The notes beneath the pieces were generated by a model, which saw only the letters and a program-made list of their open reading frames with translations, ran no database searches and had not been told where the DNA came from. Positions 54,172 to 63,115 of a DNA stretch of 64,000 nucleotides are shown here, piece after piece. The first letter of the stretch is position 1. Each line of letters begins with the position of its first letter. Origin of the DNA: Bradyrhizobium sp. CCGUVB1N3 (GTDB lineage: Bacteria; Pseudomonadota; Alphaproteobacteria; Rhizobiales; Xanthobacteraceae). The DNA is taken from the NCBI RefSeq assembly GCF_024199925.1, contig NZ_JANADR010000001.1, positions 4,278,001 through 4,342,000 on the forward strand, written 5' to 3'. The position numbers were made by a program, and so were the translations under genes.

Positions 54172-54303
54172 TCATATCCGTTCGTCCTGCGCCACACCGT
54201 AATATCGCAGAGCCAATCTGCCGCCCCATCCGACGAAGTAGCCAGCGCCGAGGCCGGAGATCGGCATTGGTGTCGCAGCGGCCGTCGACGCAAACCGGCT
54301 CAT
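54172..54303 (-). CDS. Possible small protein, 43 residues
   Basis: An open frame from ATG at 54303 to TGA at 54174-54172. The translation contains GLGAGYFVGWGGRLALRYYG, a Gly/aromatic pattern that is unlikely in random frames. There is no good ribosome site (only AGGCG about ten bases upstream) and no family I recognise. It lies alone in the 416-base gap between the MFS and AraC genes; the rest of that gap shows nothing. Confidence 0.3.
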   Translation of the reverse strand: MSRFASTAAATPMPISGLGAGYFVGWGGRLALRYYGVAQDERI

Positions 54304-54502
54304 TATGAAAACGCCTAAGAGGCGCAATCTGAGATTTGCGGGCCACCTTAAAGCTACTGCTTCGCCTCACAATAAAGTGCGTTTTACGTCGCCGCCCTAC
54401 TCCTAGACCCCCGCACTGGGATACCGGATAATGACTCCAGACCTCACGAGCTGCCGTGGGAATGTGCTGCCAGGTCAAATCTAGCAGACAAGGCCCCTCC
54501 AC

Positions 54503-55447
54503 ATGAAGCTGACGGGTTTCTACGGTCAGGCTGTGACCCAGTACTTTCATCTGGAGCATCAACCGTCCTCGTTGATCACGCGTTCGCTGCGCAATGCCGA
54601 GATCGCGGTTACTGAGGTCCGGGATGATACCCCTGTGGAAGGCCCTTCCGGCGAGATGGATCTTCAGGATGCCTATGTTGTCAGCCTGAAACTTTGCGAT
54701 TACCCCAACGCCGTGCGCTGGGAGCGCGGCAAGCCTGCCGCCAAGACCGATATTCGTGCGGGCGCAACACACCTGTACGACATGAAGAAAAATCCGCGAT
54801 TCATCATCAACAAGCCGTTACATCACCTTCATTTCTATCTTCCGCGCTCGGCACTCGACGGCATCGCTGAGCAGGCCGGCGCACCGCGCGTGGGTGAGCT
54901 CCCCTCCCAGCTCGGCGTCGGCCATGATGACCCGGTCATCCGTCATATCGGTGGGGGAATCCTGCAAGCGTTGCGTCGACCGGCTGAGACCAACCGGCTC
55001 TTCATCGATTACACGATGCTCGCATTTACCGCGCACGTTGCGCAGACCTATGGGGGGCTGCGAACTATCCGCACGCTGGCCCGCGGCGGTCTCGCTCCAT
55101 GGCAGGCCAAACAAGCCTGCGAAAGTCTCAACGCCGATCTCGGTGGAACGCTTTCGTTGCAGCAGGTCGCGGCCGAGTTTGGCCTCTCGGTCAGCCATTT
55201 CTCACGCGCGTTTCGCATCTCAACCGGCCTGCCGCCGCACCAATGGCTGCTTCGCCAGCGCGTGAAAGCGGCCCAGCAGTTGATGAGCGTGCGTGACTTG
55301 CCCCTGGCCGAGATTGCGATATCAGCCGGATTCGCCAATCAGAGCCACATGACAAAGGTCTTTGCGGCCTTGGTCGGTGTGAGCCCGGCGACATGGCGTC
55401 GCGAGGTGCTCGGTGTCAGGGACAGCGTGGCACGATCGTCCGGCTAG
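54503..55447 (+). CDS. AraC-family transcriptional regulator
   Basis: 314 residues. The first about 190 residues are a sensor region of no clear family (LHHLHFYLPRSALDGIAEQ). The C-terminal AraC DNA-binding domain (about 212-300) shows LQQVAAEFGLSVSHFSRAFRISTGLPPHQWLLRQRV and ISAGFANQSHMTKVFAALVGVSPATWRRE. Target genes are not evident: it is followed by a 168-base gap and the convergent tRNA gene. Confidence 0.9.
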   Translation: MKLTGFYGQAVTQYFHLEHQPSSLITRSLRNAEIAVTEVRDDTPVEGPSGEMDLQDAYVVSLKLCDYPNAVRWERGKPAAKTDIRAGATHLYDMKKNPRFIINKPLHHLHFYLPRSALDGIAEQAGAPRVGELPSQLGVGHDDPVIRHIGGGILQALRRPAETNRLFIDYTMLAFTAHVAQTYGGLRTIRTLARGGLAPWQAKQACESLNADLGGTLSLQQVAAEFGLSVSHFSRAFRISTGLPPHQWLLRQRVKAAQQLMSVRDLPLAEIAISAGFANQSHMTKVFAALVGVSPATWRREVLGVRDSVARSSG

Positions 55448-55615
55448 TGGCAGGGAGGTGGCAGCGACGCGGCGGCCGAGTCAGCTCAGGGTCAAAATGC
55501 GAAGAACTCATAGGGAGCCAATCTGGTCGGCTATGCCCCAATGAGCGGACCTCAATGAGACAACCCGCTACCAAGCCGCGAATTTTATAAATCAAATCTG
55601 ACAGTCAGTTATTTT

Positions 55616-55692
55616 TGGTAGCGGGGGAGGGACTCGAACCCCCGACCCCAGGATTATGATTCCCGTGCTCTAACCAGCTGAGCTACCCCGCC
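55616..55692 (-). tRNA. tRNA-Met (CAT), elongator type
   Basis: A 77-base gene with encoded CCA. Acceptor arms GGCGGGG and CCCCGCT (one mismatch), D arm AGCTCAGCTGGTTAGAGC, anticodon stem CGGGA/TCCTG with loop ATCATAA (anticodon CAT), and T arm GGGGGTTCGAGTCCC are all visible. The first base pair is a G-based match, not the C-A mismatch of initiator tRNA, so it is elongator Met; tRNA-Ile2 with modified CAT is less likely from the body sequence. Confidence 0.92.
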
Positions 55693-55831
55693 ACAGGGCT
55701 CGCGGGGCCGAAACGGCCGATCTCGCGAACGCGCGGCATATAAGGAAGGGGGCGGCGGGCTGTCAAGCAAAGTGGCCGCCCAGCGCGCCCTTTTCGGCAC
55801 CGGACTCGTAGGCGAAGAAAGGGGCCCGGCC

Positions 55832-56197
55832 CTATTTCGGCCGGATCGTGGGATCGCCGCCGGGGCTGCCGGGCGGCGGGATCACCGGGGTTTTGCCGAC
55901 ATCCGGCGCCGGGGCGCGCATTTCGGGATCGATGCCTGCAGGCGGACAGAGCACGCCGTCGGATTGTGCGAGCTTGTCGCCGAGGGGTTCCCGGGCCTGG
56001 CCGGTGGTCGCGCCATTGGGCATCACCGTGCCACGCGAGCGATCCGTCTGGCTCGGCGTGCAGTCGCTGGCGCGCTGCGGGGGCGGCGGCGCGGTCGCCT
56101 GCGGCGGCGTCGCCGGGCTGGGCGGAGCCTGCGCGATCGCGTTACCCGAGGCGGCGATCAGGAGGGTTGCAAGGATGAATTTCGATGTCGTGCGCAT
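55832..56197 (-). CDS. Small exported proline-rich protein, function unknown
   Basis: 121 residues from ATG at 56197 (five more from 56212). A signal peptide (MRTTSKFILATLLIAASGNAIAQ) is followed by a Pro/Ala-rich stretch (APPSPATPPQATAPPPPQ) and a low-complexity mature part with two cysteines (SDCTPSQ and VLCPPAG) that may form a disulfide. It is probably periplasmic. No family recognised; similar small Pro-rich exported proteins are common in Bradyrhizobium. Confidence 0.65.
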   Translation of the reverse strand: MRTTSKFILATLLIAASGNAIAQAPPSPATPPQATAPPPPQRASDCTPSQTDRSRGTVMPNGATTGQAREPLGDKLAQSDGVLCPPAGIDPEMRAPAPDVGKTPVIPPPGSPGGDPTIRPK

Positions 56198-56243
56198 GAC
56201 GTGGAAACGCACGCCGACGCGCGCGTGTTCCAGCTAGCTGCGT

Positions 56244-56882
56244 TCACGATTTGCGGTAGCGGATCAGCGAAAAGTGGCCCATCGGCGGCATCGGCCGCCG
56301 CTCTGCGAGCGTGATGCCACCGTGGCGCTTCTGCCAGTTGACGAGGCGGTCCCAGGGAAACTCCGGGCGCCAGCCGAGCCGGCGCGCGAGCGGCGCAAAG
56401 GCGAGCTCGAACAGTTTTCGCGGTCCGCTTTCCGCGCCGATGTGATTGACGAGGATGAGCTCGCCGCCGGGCTTGAGCACACGCACGAACTCGTCGAGCG
56501 TGCCTTCGGGATCGGGCACTGCGGTGATGACATATTGCGCGACCACCGCGTCAAAGAAGGAACTGGGGAATGCGAGGTTCTTCGCATCCATCACACTGAG
56601 CACCTCGACATTGCCAAGCTTCTCCGCGCGCACGCGCGCTTGCGCCTTGCGCAGCATCGGCTCGGAAATGTCGACGCCGCAGATTTTCGTCGAGCGTGAA
56701 TAATCCGACAGCGACAGGCCGGTGCCGACGCCGACGTCGAGGATGCGGCCACCGATCTTGTCGGCCTCCGCAATGGTCGACTGGCGTCCCGCGTCGAACA
56801 CCTTGCCGAACACGAGATCGTAGACCGGCGCCCAGCGGCCATAGGCCTTCTCGACCCCGGCGCGCGAGATATCTGCTGCCAT
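56244..56882 (-). CDS. pmtA: Phosphatidylethanolamine N-methyltransferase, PmtA type
   Basis: 212 residues. The SAM-binding motif I is ILDVGVGTG (about 47-55), with VDISEPMLRKAQARV and PGGELILVNHIGAESGPRKLFELAFAPLARRLGWRPEFP following, the pattern of Rhodobacter-type PmtA. It methylates phosphatidylethanolamine towards phosphatidylcholine at the inner membrane. It lies 21 bases downstream of mnmA on the same strand. A ubiquinone-type methyltransferase is the main alternative. Confidence 0.75.
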   Translation of the reverse strand: MAADISRAGVEKAYGRWAPVYDLVFGKVFDAGRQSTIAEADKIGGRILDVGVGTGLSLSDYSRSTKICGVDISEPMLRKAQARVRAEKLGNVEVLSVMDAKNLAFPSSFFDAVVAQYVITAVPDPEGTLDEFVRVLKPGGELILVNHIGAESGPRKLFELAFAPLARRLGWRPEFPWDRLVNWQKRHGGITLAERRPMPPMGHFSLIRYRKS

Positions 56883-56903
56883 GCCCCCTGCCCTGTAAGG
56901 ATC

Positions 56904-58085
56904 TCAGCCGCGGACCGCTTCCGCGAGCGGCCGCGCCGCATCGCTTGCGACCTTCGCGGCTGCGCTCTGGATAAAGCCGCCGCCGAGCACGCGCGCCTGC
57001 CCCGACGGCGCATCGTAGAACACGCAGGCCTGTCCCGGCGAGACGCCCTCTTCGCCGGCGACGAGCTCGACCTCGTAGTGGCCGTCGCCGCCGCGCAGCC
57101 AGGCCGGCTGCGGCGCCCGGGTCGAGCGCACGCGCACGAACATTTCGAGGCCGCCGCCGATCGCGCGATCGATATCGCCGTCGCCGATCCAGTTGACGTC
57201 GCGCAGCACGATGCGGTGCATCTTCAAGGCATCGCGCGCGCCGACCACGACGCGGCGGGTCGCGGCCTCGAGCCGCACCACATACAGCGGCGAGCCGGAG
57301 GCGATGCCGAGGCCGCGGCGCTGGCCGACGGTGAAATTGGCGATGCCGTGATGCTGGCCGATGACGCGGCCGTCGAGATCGACGATGTCACCGGGCTCCA
57401 TCGCATTGGGACGCAGCCGGGTGATGATGTCGGTGTAGCGCCCCGTGGGCACGAAGCAGATGTCCTGGCTGTCGTGCTTGTCGGCAACGCTGAGGCCAAA
57501 GCGGCGGGCGAGCTCGCGCGTCTCGGTCTTGGTCATGTCGCCGAGCGGGAAACGCAAGTAGTCGAGCTGCTCGCGGGTGGTCGCGAACAGAAAATAGCTC
57601 TGGTCGCGCTCGCTATCTGCAGCGCAGACCAGCGCACGGGAGCCGTCGGCAAGACCGCGCGAGGCAACATAGTGGCCGGTCGCAAGCGCGACGGCGCCGA
57701 GCTCGCGCGCGGTCTTCAGGAGATCGCGGAACTTGACCGAGCGGTTGCACTCGATGCATGGCACCGGCGTCTCACCGAGCGCGTAGCTGTCGGCAAAATT
57801 GTCGATGACGGACTCGCGAAAGCGGTCCTCATAGTCGAGCACGTAGTGGGGTATGCCGAGCTTGGCGGCGACGTCGCGCGCGTCGTGGATGTCCTGGCCG
57901 GCGCAGCAGGCACCCTTGCGATGGGTCGCCGCGCCATGGTCGTAGAGCTGGAGCGTGATGCCGACGACGTCGTAGCCTTCGGCCTTCAGCAGCGCAGCCG
58001 TCGTCGAGGAGTCCACGCCGCCCGACATGGCGACGACGACCCTGGTGTCCTGCGGACGGCCTTCGAGATCCAGACTGTTGCGCAT
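56904..58085 (-). CDS. mnmA: MnmA, tRNA 2-thiouridylase
   Basis: 393 residues. The PP-loop SGGVDSS is at 21-27, the cysteine region [14 protein letters not shown] has C110 and C113, and [13 protein letters not shown] holds the second catalytic cysteine. The C-terminal beta-barrel ends with [14 protein letters not shown]. It puts sulfur on U34 of Lys, Glu and Gln tRNAs. The length is normal. Confidence 0.95.
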   Translation of the reverse strand: MRNSLDLEGRPQDTRVVVAMSGGVDSSTTAALLKAEGYDVVGITLQLYDHGAATHRKGACCAGQDIHDARDVAAKLGIPHYVLDYEDRFRESVIDNFADSYALGETPVPCIECNRSVKFRDLLKTARELGAVALATGHYVASRGLADGSRALVCAADSERDQSYFLFATTREQLDYLRFPLGDMTKTETRELARRFGLSVADKHDSQDICFVPTGRYTDIITRLRPNAMEPGDIVDLDGRVIGQHHGIANFTVGQRRGLGIASGSPLYVVRLEAATRRVVVGARDALKMHRIVLRDVNWIGDGDIDRAIGGGLEMFVRVRSTRAPQPAWLRGGDGHYEVELVAGEEGVSPGQACVFYDAPSGQARVLGGGFIQSAAAKVASDAARPLAEAVRG

Positions 58086-58396
58086 GGTTCCGGCTGTTGA
58101 ATGCGACTGCTGCGGCGTGCGTTCCGCTGACCCCGCGTTTGTCGGTCGGGAAAGGGGCGGTCTCAGGGAACGGAAATAGTTCCACGAGGTCGGCTTGCCC
58201 GGTCGAAAGCGGCTGAGAGCTACCCTTTAATATAGGCCGTATTCCCGTGAAGCAATCGCAGGGGAGGCTTTCGCCACGCGCTTAGGGCAATTCTTGCCGG
58301 GAGGCAGAAATGGGCCGTGTTCCGGGGGCCTTCCAGCCGTCAGGCCAAACAAATCAAGTATCTGATTTTATTATATAAAGTGACATTTGGTCCAGC
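58086..58396. other. Gap between mnmA and fliK promoter
   Basis: About 310 bases between the two divergent genes without a supportable gene. The mnmA promoter should lie at its left end. An AT-rich segment (58345-58385, GATTTTATTATATAAAG) directly precedes the sigma-54 promoter and could bind IHF or an enhancer protein. Confidence 0.45.
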
Positions 58397-58412
58397 TGGC
58401 CCGCTCCTTGCT
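58397..58412 (+). promoter_or_regulatory. Sigma-54 promoter of second-cluster fliK
   Basis: TGGCCCGCTCCTTGCT matches the sigma-54 consensus TGGCACG-N4-TTGCW at all key places (GG and GC elements at exact spacing) with one mismatch. Transcription should start about 12 bases further, near 58423, just ahead of the fliK start. This excludes upstream in-frame starts. Confidence 0.75.
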
Positions 58413-58449
58413 AACTCCTTGTGCTGAGTTCATTGCAAGGGGCGTGTCC

Positions 58450-60057
58450 GTGGTCAGCGTGACGTCAGATGTAGCCGCAAGCGTGTCGGTCCAGACCGCG
58501 TCGCCGAAACCTGCCCGCTTGCAGGGATCGACGGCGAACGACCAGTTCGGCGCGCTCGTCGACAGCAACACGGCGGCTGCCAGCAGCACGCCGAGCCAGA
58601 CCTCGGATTCCGCACCGCGCCGCACCGACAATGCGTCCTCGTCCTCCTCCGACAAGAGCACGCGCGATACGTCGTCGACGGACTCCTCGTCGCAAAGCAA
58701 ATCGACGGATGCGACCGACGATTCGACCTCTGCCGCCACCGACACGCCGGCCGATCCCGGCAAGGCGACCGACAAGACCAAAGGTAAGTCGGACGCCTCC
58801 GGCACGAAATCGAGCGAAAAATCCGACGACGGCAAGGGTGACAAGACCGAGGACACTGATGGTCTGGCCGCCGCCATTCAGGCCGATCCCACGCAGGCAG
58901 CCGCCACCGCAACGCCCGATCCGAACGCCGTCGTCGTCGCGGCGCCGGTCGTCCCGGTCGATCCGAGCGCGGCCGCGAGCCAGGCTGCCGGCAATTCAAG
59001 TTCGCCGCTCACGATCGCAGCCGCCGGCATTGCCGCGAGTGCCTCGACCGCGGCGCAGATGGCTGCGCCCGCGGTCAAGTCCGACGCGACCGGCGGCAAG
59101 ACCGCCGCAACCACCGATGCCGGCACCGCCGCAAAAGCCGCGCTGACGGATGCTGCCGCCAGCGCGACGGCCGACGCTTCGCCGACCGATCCGCAAACCC
59201 AGGGCGCGCTGACCGCCACTGTTGCCCAGGCCACGCCCAAGACCTCGTTCATGGCGGCGGCCACGACGCAGCAGAACACCGACGTTTCCGATCTCGGACA
59301 GGATACGAGCAAGACGGGCACGACCGGCGCGACGCCCAACCAGGCGACGACGGCCACGAACCCGAACGCAGCCGCGCATCCGCAAGCCGCCAAGCCGCAG
59401 GTCGACGGTAACACGACCGAGGCCAAGGCCGACGCATCAGACAAGACCGCTCCCGCCGCACCCGCCACGGCATCGACGCACGACCATACGGCGAGCACCC
59501 AGGCGCTGACCAGCACGACGGACACCAGCGCCCAGGCCGCGGTCGCGGTGCAGGCGCCGCAGACCACGACGACCTCGGTCGCCGGCGCATCGACGGCGAC
59601 CCTGACCGCGACTGCCGCCACCGCGACCGCGGTGCCAATCAGCGGCCTGCCGGTCACGATCGCCGCGGCCGCGCGCAGCGGCAAGACCCAGTTCGACGTC
59701 AGCCTCGATCCTGTCGAACTCGGACGCATCGACGTGCGCATCAACGTCGACCGCAACGGCCAGGTCACCTCGCATCTCACCGTCGAGAAGCCGGAGACGC
59801 TCTCGATGCTGCGGCAGGACGCGCCGCAATTGCAGCGCGCGCTCGACGATGCCGGCCTCAAGACCGGCAGCAACGGCCTGTCGTTCAGCCTGCGCGACCA
59901 GAACTCGTCCGGGCAGAACTCGGGCAACAACAACGACAATGGCAGCAACGCCCGCCGGCTGATCATCAGCGACGAGGACGCAGCTCCGGCCGCGCCCGTG
60001 GGACGCGGCTACGGCCGCATGCTCGGATCGAGCAGCGGCGTCGATATCAGAGTGTGA
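58450..60057 (+). CDS. fliK: FliK, hook-length control protein (second flagellar system)
   Basis: About 535 residues if translation starts at the GTG at 58450, which has AGGGG seven bases upstream and lies just after the sigma-54 promoter; GTG at 58444 is also possible. Residues about 20-400 are extremely Ala/Thr/Ser/Asp-rich with little structure. The C-terminal domain (about 400-500) carries FDVSLDPVELGRIDVRINVDRNGQ and LRQDAPQLQRALDDAGL, the Flg_hook pattern. It is unrelated by eye to the lateral FliK outside this domain. flgD follows after 12 bases. Confidence 0.87.
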   Translation: MVSVTSDVAASVSVQTASPKPARLQGSTANDQFGALVDSNTAAASSTPSQTSDSAPRRTDNASSSSSDKSTRDTSSTDSSSQSKSTDATDDSTSAATDTPADPGKATDKTKGKSDASGTKSSEKSDDGKGDKTEDTDGLAAAIQADPTQAAATATPDPNAVVVAAPVVPVDPSAAASQAAGNSSSPLTIAAAGIAASASTAAQMAAPAVKSDATGGKTAATTDAGTAAKAALTDAAASATADASPTDPQTQGALTATVAQATPKTSFMAAATTQQNTDVSDLGQDTSKTGTTGATPNQATTATNPNAAAHPQAAKPQVDGNTTEAKADASDKTAPAAPATASTHDHTASTQALTSTTDTSAQAAVAVQAPQTTTTSVAGASTATLTATAATATAVPISGLPVTIAAAARSGKTQFDVSLDPVELGRIDVRINVDRNGQVTSHLTVEKPETLSMLRQDAPQLQRALDDAGLKTGSNGLSFSLRDQNSSGQNSGNNNDNGSNARRLIISDEDAAPAAPVGRGYGRMLGSSSGVDIRV

Positions 60058-60069
60058 GGAGTATTCGAC

Positions 60070-60771
60070 ATGACCACCACGAATGCCGCCACCGCCCCGT
60101 CAGTCGTTTCCGGCACGACCCAGACGTCGTCCTCGTCGAGCTCCGGCCTGAGCTCGACCACGGGATCGACGCTTGCCGGCAATTTCCAGACCTTCCTGAC
60201 GCTGCTGACGACGCAGCTCCAGAACCAGAACCCGCTCGATCCGCTCGATACCAACCAATTCACCCAGCAGCTCGTGCAGTTCGCAGGCGTCGAACAGCAG
60301 CTCAAGACCAACGACTCGCTGTCCCAGCTCGTCACCTTGCAACAAACCACGCAGGCAACGCAGGCGCTGGGTTTCGTCGGCAAGACCGCCGTGGTCGACG
60401 GCACCACCGCGACGATGACCAGTTCGTCGGCGACCTGGCATCTCAACGTGCCCTCCAGCGCTACGGTCGACATCTCGATCGCCAACTCGAGCGGCCAGAC
60501 CGTCTTCACCGGCAAGTACACCGCCGGCGCCGGCTCCGACATTCCGTTCACCTGGAACGGCCAGGGCAATGACGGCACGCAGTGGCCTGACGGCAAATAT
60601 ACGATCAGCGCGACCGGTAAGGACGCATCGGGGAATTCGGTCGGCGTCGCCGCGCAGGTCCAGGGCACGGTGTCTTCGGTCGACCTGACGCAGTCGCCGC
60701 CGCTGCTGACGATCGACGGCAACACCTACACGGTCAGCCAGATCAAGAGCATCGTCAGCAGCAGCAATTAA
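60070..60771 (+). CDS. flgD: FlgD, hook-capping scaffold protein
   Basis: 233 residues. The N-terminal block FLTLLTTQLQNQNPLDPLD and TNQFTQQLVQFAGVEQQ (about 40-80) is the FlgD signature; the rest has FLIG-like/Ig beta domains (GQTVFTGKYTAGAGSDIPFTWNGQGNDG). It caps the growing hook. The lateral system's own flgD is not in this window, so sharing cannot be ruled out. Confidence 0.95.
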   Translation: MTTTNAATAPSVVSGTTQTSSSSSSGLSSTTGSTLAGNFQTFLTLLTTQLQNQNPLDPLDTNQFTQQLVQFAGVEQQLKTNDSLSQLVTLQQTTQATQALGFVGKTAVVDGTTATMTSSSATWHLNVPSSATVDISIANSSGQTVFTGKYTAGAGSDIPFTWNGQGNDGTQWPDGKYTISATGKDASGNSVGVAAQVQGTVSSVDLTQSPPLLTIDGNTYTVSQIKSIVSSSN

Positions 60772-60805
60772 AGCGGCGCGCCGAGACGACGGTGAAAAAA
60801 CGCCA

Positions 60806-60829
60806 CGCACGCCCCCGTGCGCGGGTCTT
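60806..60829 (+). terminator. Probable terminator after flgD
   Basis: CGCACG, a four-base C loop and CGTGCG form a hairpin followed by CGGGTCTTTTG, about 35 bases after the flgD stop. The stem is short but GC-only. Confidence 0.45.
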
Positions 60830-61015
60830 TTGTTAGTAAAGTATTTACGAAGTTGCCCGCTTGGCCGGTTGAGACCCCGTCTCACCCGCCGGGCCGATCG
60901 TGTTCCAGCCATTTTCAACGAGAATTGTATTGAAGCCTTAGGCTTAGCCAATTTTTAAGCCGACCGGCGTAGGGTTACGGCGTGAGTTCAGTGGTTGAGA
61001 GTTTGTGAGTACGCC

Positions 61016-61291
61016 ATGACAGAACCCCATCGCCCGAGGGTGAAATACGTCATCGGGCCGGACGGCAGCCCTTTGACGATCGCGGACCTGCCTGCACCGG
61101 GGACCAAACGCTGGGTCATCCGACGCAAGGCTGAAGTCGTTGCCGCCGTCCGAGGAGGCCTCCTCTCCCTCGAGGAAGCCTGCAGCCGTTACACCCTGAC
61201 GGTCGACGAATTCCTCTCCTGGCAGTTTTCCATCGACCAGCATGGTCTGGCCGGACTGCGCACCACGCGCATCCAGCAGTATCGCCAGTAA
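61016..61291 (+). CDS. sciP: SciP, small CtrA-inhibitory protein (DUF1153)
   Basis: 91 residues, the full length of the family. The conserved core reads RVKYVIGPDGSPLTIADLPAPGT, then RRKAEVVAAVRGGLLSLEEACSRYTLTVDEF, a helix-turn-helix. In Caulobacter SciP binds CtrA and blocks transcription of CtrA targets. Its place between flgD and fliF ties flagellar gene expression to the cell-cycle circuit. It has its own 244-base upstream region and a terminator behind it. Confidence 0.93.
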   Translation: MTEPHRPRVKYVIGPDGSPLTIADLPAPGTKRWVIRRKAEVVAAVRGGLLSLEEACSRYTLTVDEFLSWQFSIDQHGLAGLRTTRIQQYRQ

Positions 61292-61320
61292 GCGATCTGG
61301 AAATTCGCCAAGTTTGACGC

Positions 61321-61354
61321 AAATCGGCCTCGCTCTGCGAGGCCGATTTTTTTT
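61321..61354 (+). terminator. Strong intrinsic terminator after sciP
   Basis: A 13-bp stem (AAATCGGCCTCGC and its complement, loop TCT) runs into eight T residues, 29 bases after the sciP stop. It separates sciP from fliF, so fliF needs its own promoter. Confidence 0.9.
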
Positions 61355-61379
61355 CATGTCGCGACTTTTGTCCCACCTC

Positions 61380-61397
61380 TTAATCTTCGTTAACCAT
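61380..61397 (+). promoter_or_regulatory. CtrA-box-like site upstream of fliF
   Basis: TTAA-N6-TTAACCAT. The half-site TTAACCAT equals the octamer described for CtrA targets in Caulobacter; the usual full spacing is seven, here six. It lies 75 bases before the fliF start and beyond the sciP terminator, as expected for a CtrA-activated early flagellar promoter. Confidence 0.6.
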
Positions 61398-61471
61398 ATC
61401 GAAACCATCACCTAGGCAATAATTGCCCAGTCGGCTTGCCGGTTGCAGGCCGAATCTGGCGGGGCGATTGC

Positions 61472-63097
61472 TTGCAAGGTCTGTTGGACTTCCTGAAAGG
61501 TATCGGCGCCGCCCGGTTCGGGGCGATGATCGCGGTCACCGCCGCGCTCATCGGCTTCTTTGCCTTCGTCATCATGCGCGTGACCACGCCGCAGATGACG
61601 ACGCTGTTCACCGACCTCAGCGTTGAAGATTCCTCCGGCATTATCAAAGACCTAGAACGCCAGGGCATCCAGTTCGAGCTGCGCAATGAGGGCAGCATCA
61701 TCATGGTGCCCAAGGACAAGGTCACGCGGCTGCGGATGAAGCTTGCCGAAGGCGGCCTGCCCAAGGGCGGCGGCGTCGGCTACGAGGTGTTCGACAAGTC
61801 GGACGCGCTCGGCACCACCAGCTTCGTCCAGAACATCAATCATCTGCGCGCGCTCGAGGGCGAGCTCGCCCGCACCATCCGCGCCATCGACCGCATCCAG
61901 GCCGCCCGCGTCCACCTCGTCCTGCCGGAGCGCCCGCTGTTCTCGCGCGAGGCGCCGGAGCCGTCGGCCTCGATCGTGGTGCGGGTCCGCGGCTCGCTGG
62001 AGGCACAGCAGATCCGCGCCATCCGCCATCTCGTCGCCTCCGCCGTCAACGGGTTGAAGCCGCAGCGCGTCTCGATCGTCGACGAATCCGGTCAGTTGCT
62101 CGCCGATGGTGCGGCGAGCGATCCGGAGCAGGCCGTCGGCGACGAGCGCCGCACCGCGTTCGAGAAGCGGATACGCAAGCAGGTCGAGGACATCGTCTCC
62201 TCGGTGGTCGGCTCGGGCCGCGCCCGGGTGCAGCTCTCAGCCGATTTCGACTTCAACAAGATCACCCAGACCTCCGACAAGTTCGATCCCGAAGGCCGCG
62301 TGCTGCGCTCGAGCCAGACCCGGGAAGAGAGCAGCCTCACCGCCGACAACAACGGCCAGGTCACCGTCAACAACGAGCTGCCGGGTAATTCATCGGGCGG
62401 CACGGCGGTCGCGGCCCGCGACCAGAGCAAGAAGACCGAAGAAACCAACAATTACGAGATCTCCCGCACCACCAAGACCGAGGTGACCGAGGCCGGCCGC
62501 GTCAACCGCATCTCGGTCGCGGTGCTGGTCGACGGCATCTATTCCAAGAACGACAAGGGCGATCTGGTCTATCAGGACCGCACCAAGGAGCAGCTCGACC
62601 GCATCGCCACGCTGGTGCGCTCGGCGATCGGCTTCGACCAGAAGCGCGGCGACCAGGTCGAGGTCGTCAACCTGCGCTTTGCCGACGCGCCGTCGACCGC
62701 CCCGATCGCCGAGCCATCGGGCTTCCTCGGCATGCTCCAGTTCACCAAGGACGACGTGATGTACTTCGTCGAGCTCGGCGTGATGATGCTGCTCGGCCTC
62801 ATCGTGATGTTCATGGTGATCCGGCCGCTGGTGAAGCGGATCCTTGCCTCCGACGAGGTCGCGGCCCTGACCAGCGCGCTGAGCGCCCCTGCGCTGACCG
62901 ACGAATCCGGTTCCGCCTCTGGCGGCGGCCACGCGCTGGTCCCGAGCGGCAGCGCCACGGCGAGCGCGATCGACGTCGCCACCGTCCAAGGCCAGGTCCA
63001 CGCCCAGTCCGTTCATCGCGTCGGCGAGCTCGCCGAGCGCAACCCCAATGAAACCGTCGCCATCATCCGCCAGTGGCTGAGCGAACCCGCGAAATGA
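61472..63097 (+). CDS. fliF: FliF, MS-ring protein (second flagellar system)
   Basis: 541 residues from the TTG at 61472, with GGCGGGG about eight bases upstream; this makes it exactly as long as the lateral FliF. Membrane helices are at about 18-38 and 430-450. Conserved blocks are LFTDLSVEDSSGIIKDLERQGI, ARVHLVLPERPLFSREAPEPSAS and the C-terminal ETVAIIRQWLSEPAK. It is related to the lateral FliF but clearly diverged across its length. Confidence 0.93.
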   Translation: MQGLLDFLKGIGAARFGAMIAVTAALIGFFAFVIMRVTTPQMTTLFTDLSVEDSSGIIKDLERQGIQFELRNEGSIIMVPKDKVTRLRMKLAEGGLPKGGGVGYEVFDKSDALGTTSFVQNINHLRALEGELARTIRAIDRIQAARVHLVLPERPLFSREAPEPSASIVVRVRGSLEAQQIRAIRHLVASAVNGLKPQRVSIVDESGQLLADGAASDPEQAVGDERRTAFEKRIRKQVEDIVSSVVGSGRARVQLSADFDFNKITQTSDKFDPEGRVLRSSQTREESSLTADNNGQVTVNNELPGNSSGGTAVAARDQSKKTEETNNYEISRTTKTEVTEAGRVNRISVAVLVDGIYSKNDKGDLVYQDRTKEQLDRIATLVRSAIGFDQKRGDQVEVVNLRFADAPSTAPIAEPSGFLGMLQFTKDDVMYFVELGVMMLLGLIVMFMVIRPLVKRILASDEVAALTSALSAPALTDESGSASGGGHALVPSGSATASAIDVATVQGQVHAQSVHRVGELAERNPNETVAIIRQWLSEPAK

Positions 63098-63115
63098 TTC
63101 GAGAAGTGAACTGAC

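Noticed and set aside
55564..55625. Ten-base CCCGCTACCA near the tRNA-Met 3' end, as a possible attachment-site remnant
   Set aside because: The copy is inverted relative to the tRNA end, only 10 bases long, and no integrase or direct-repeat boundary is visible. A chance hairpin is more likely.
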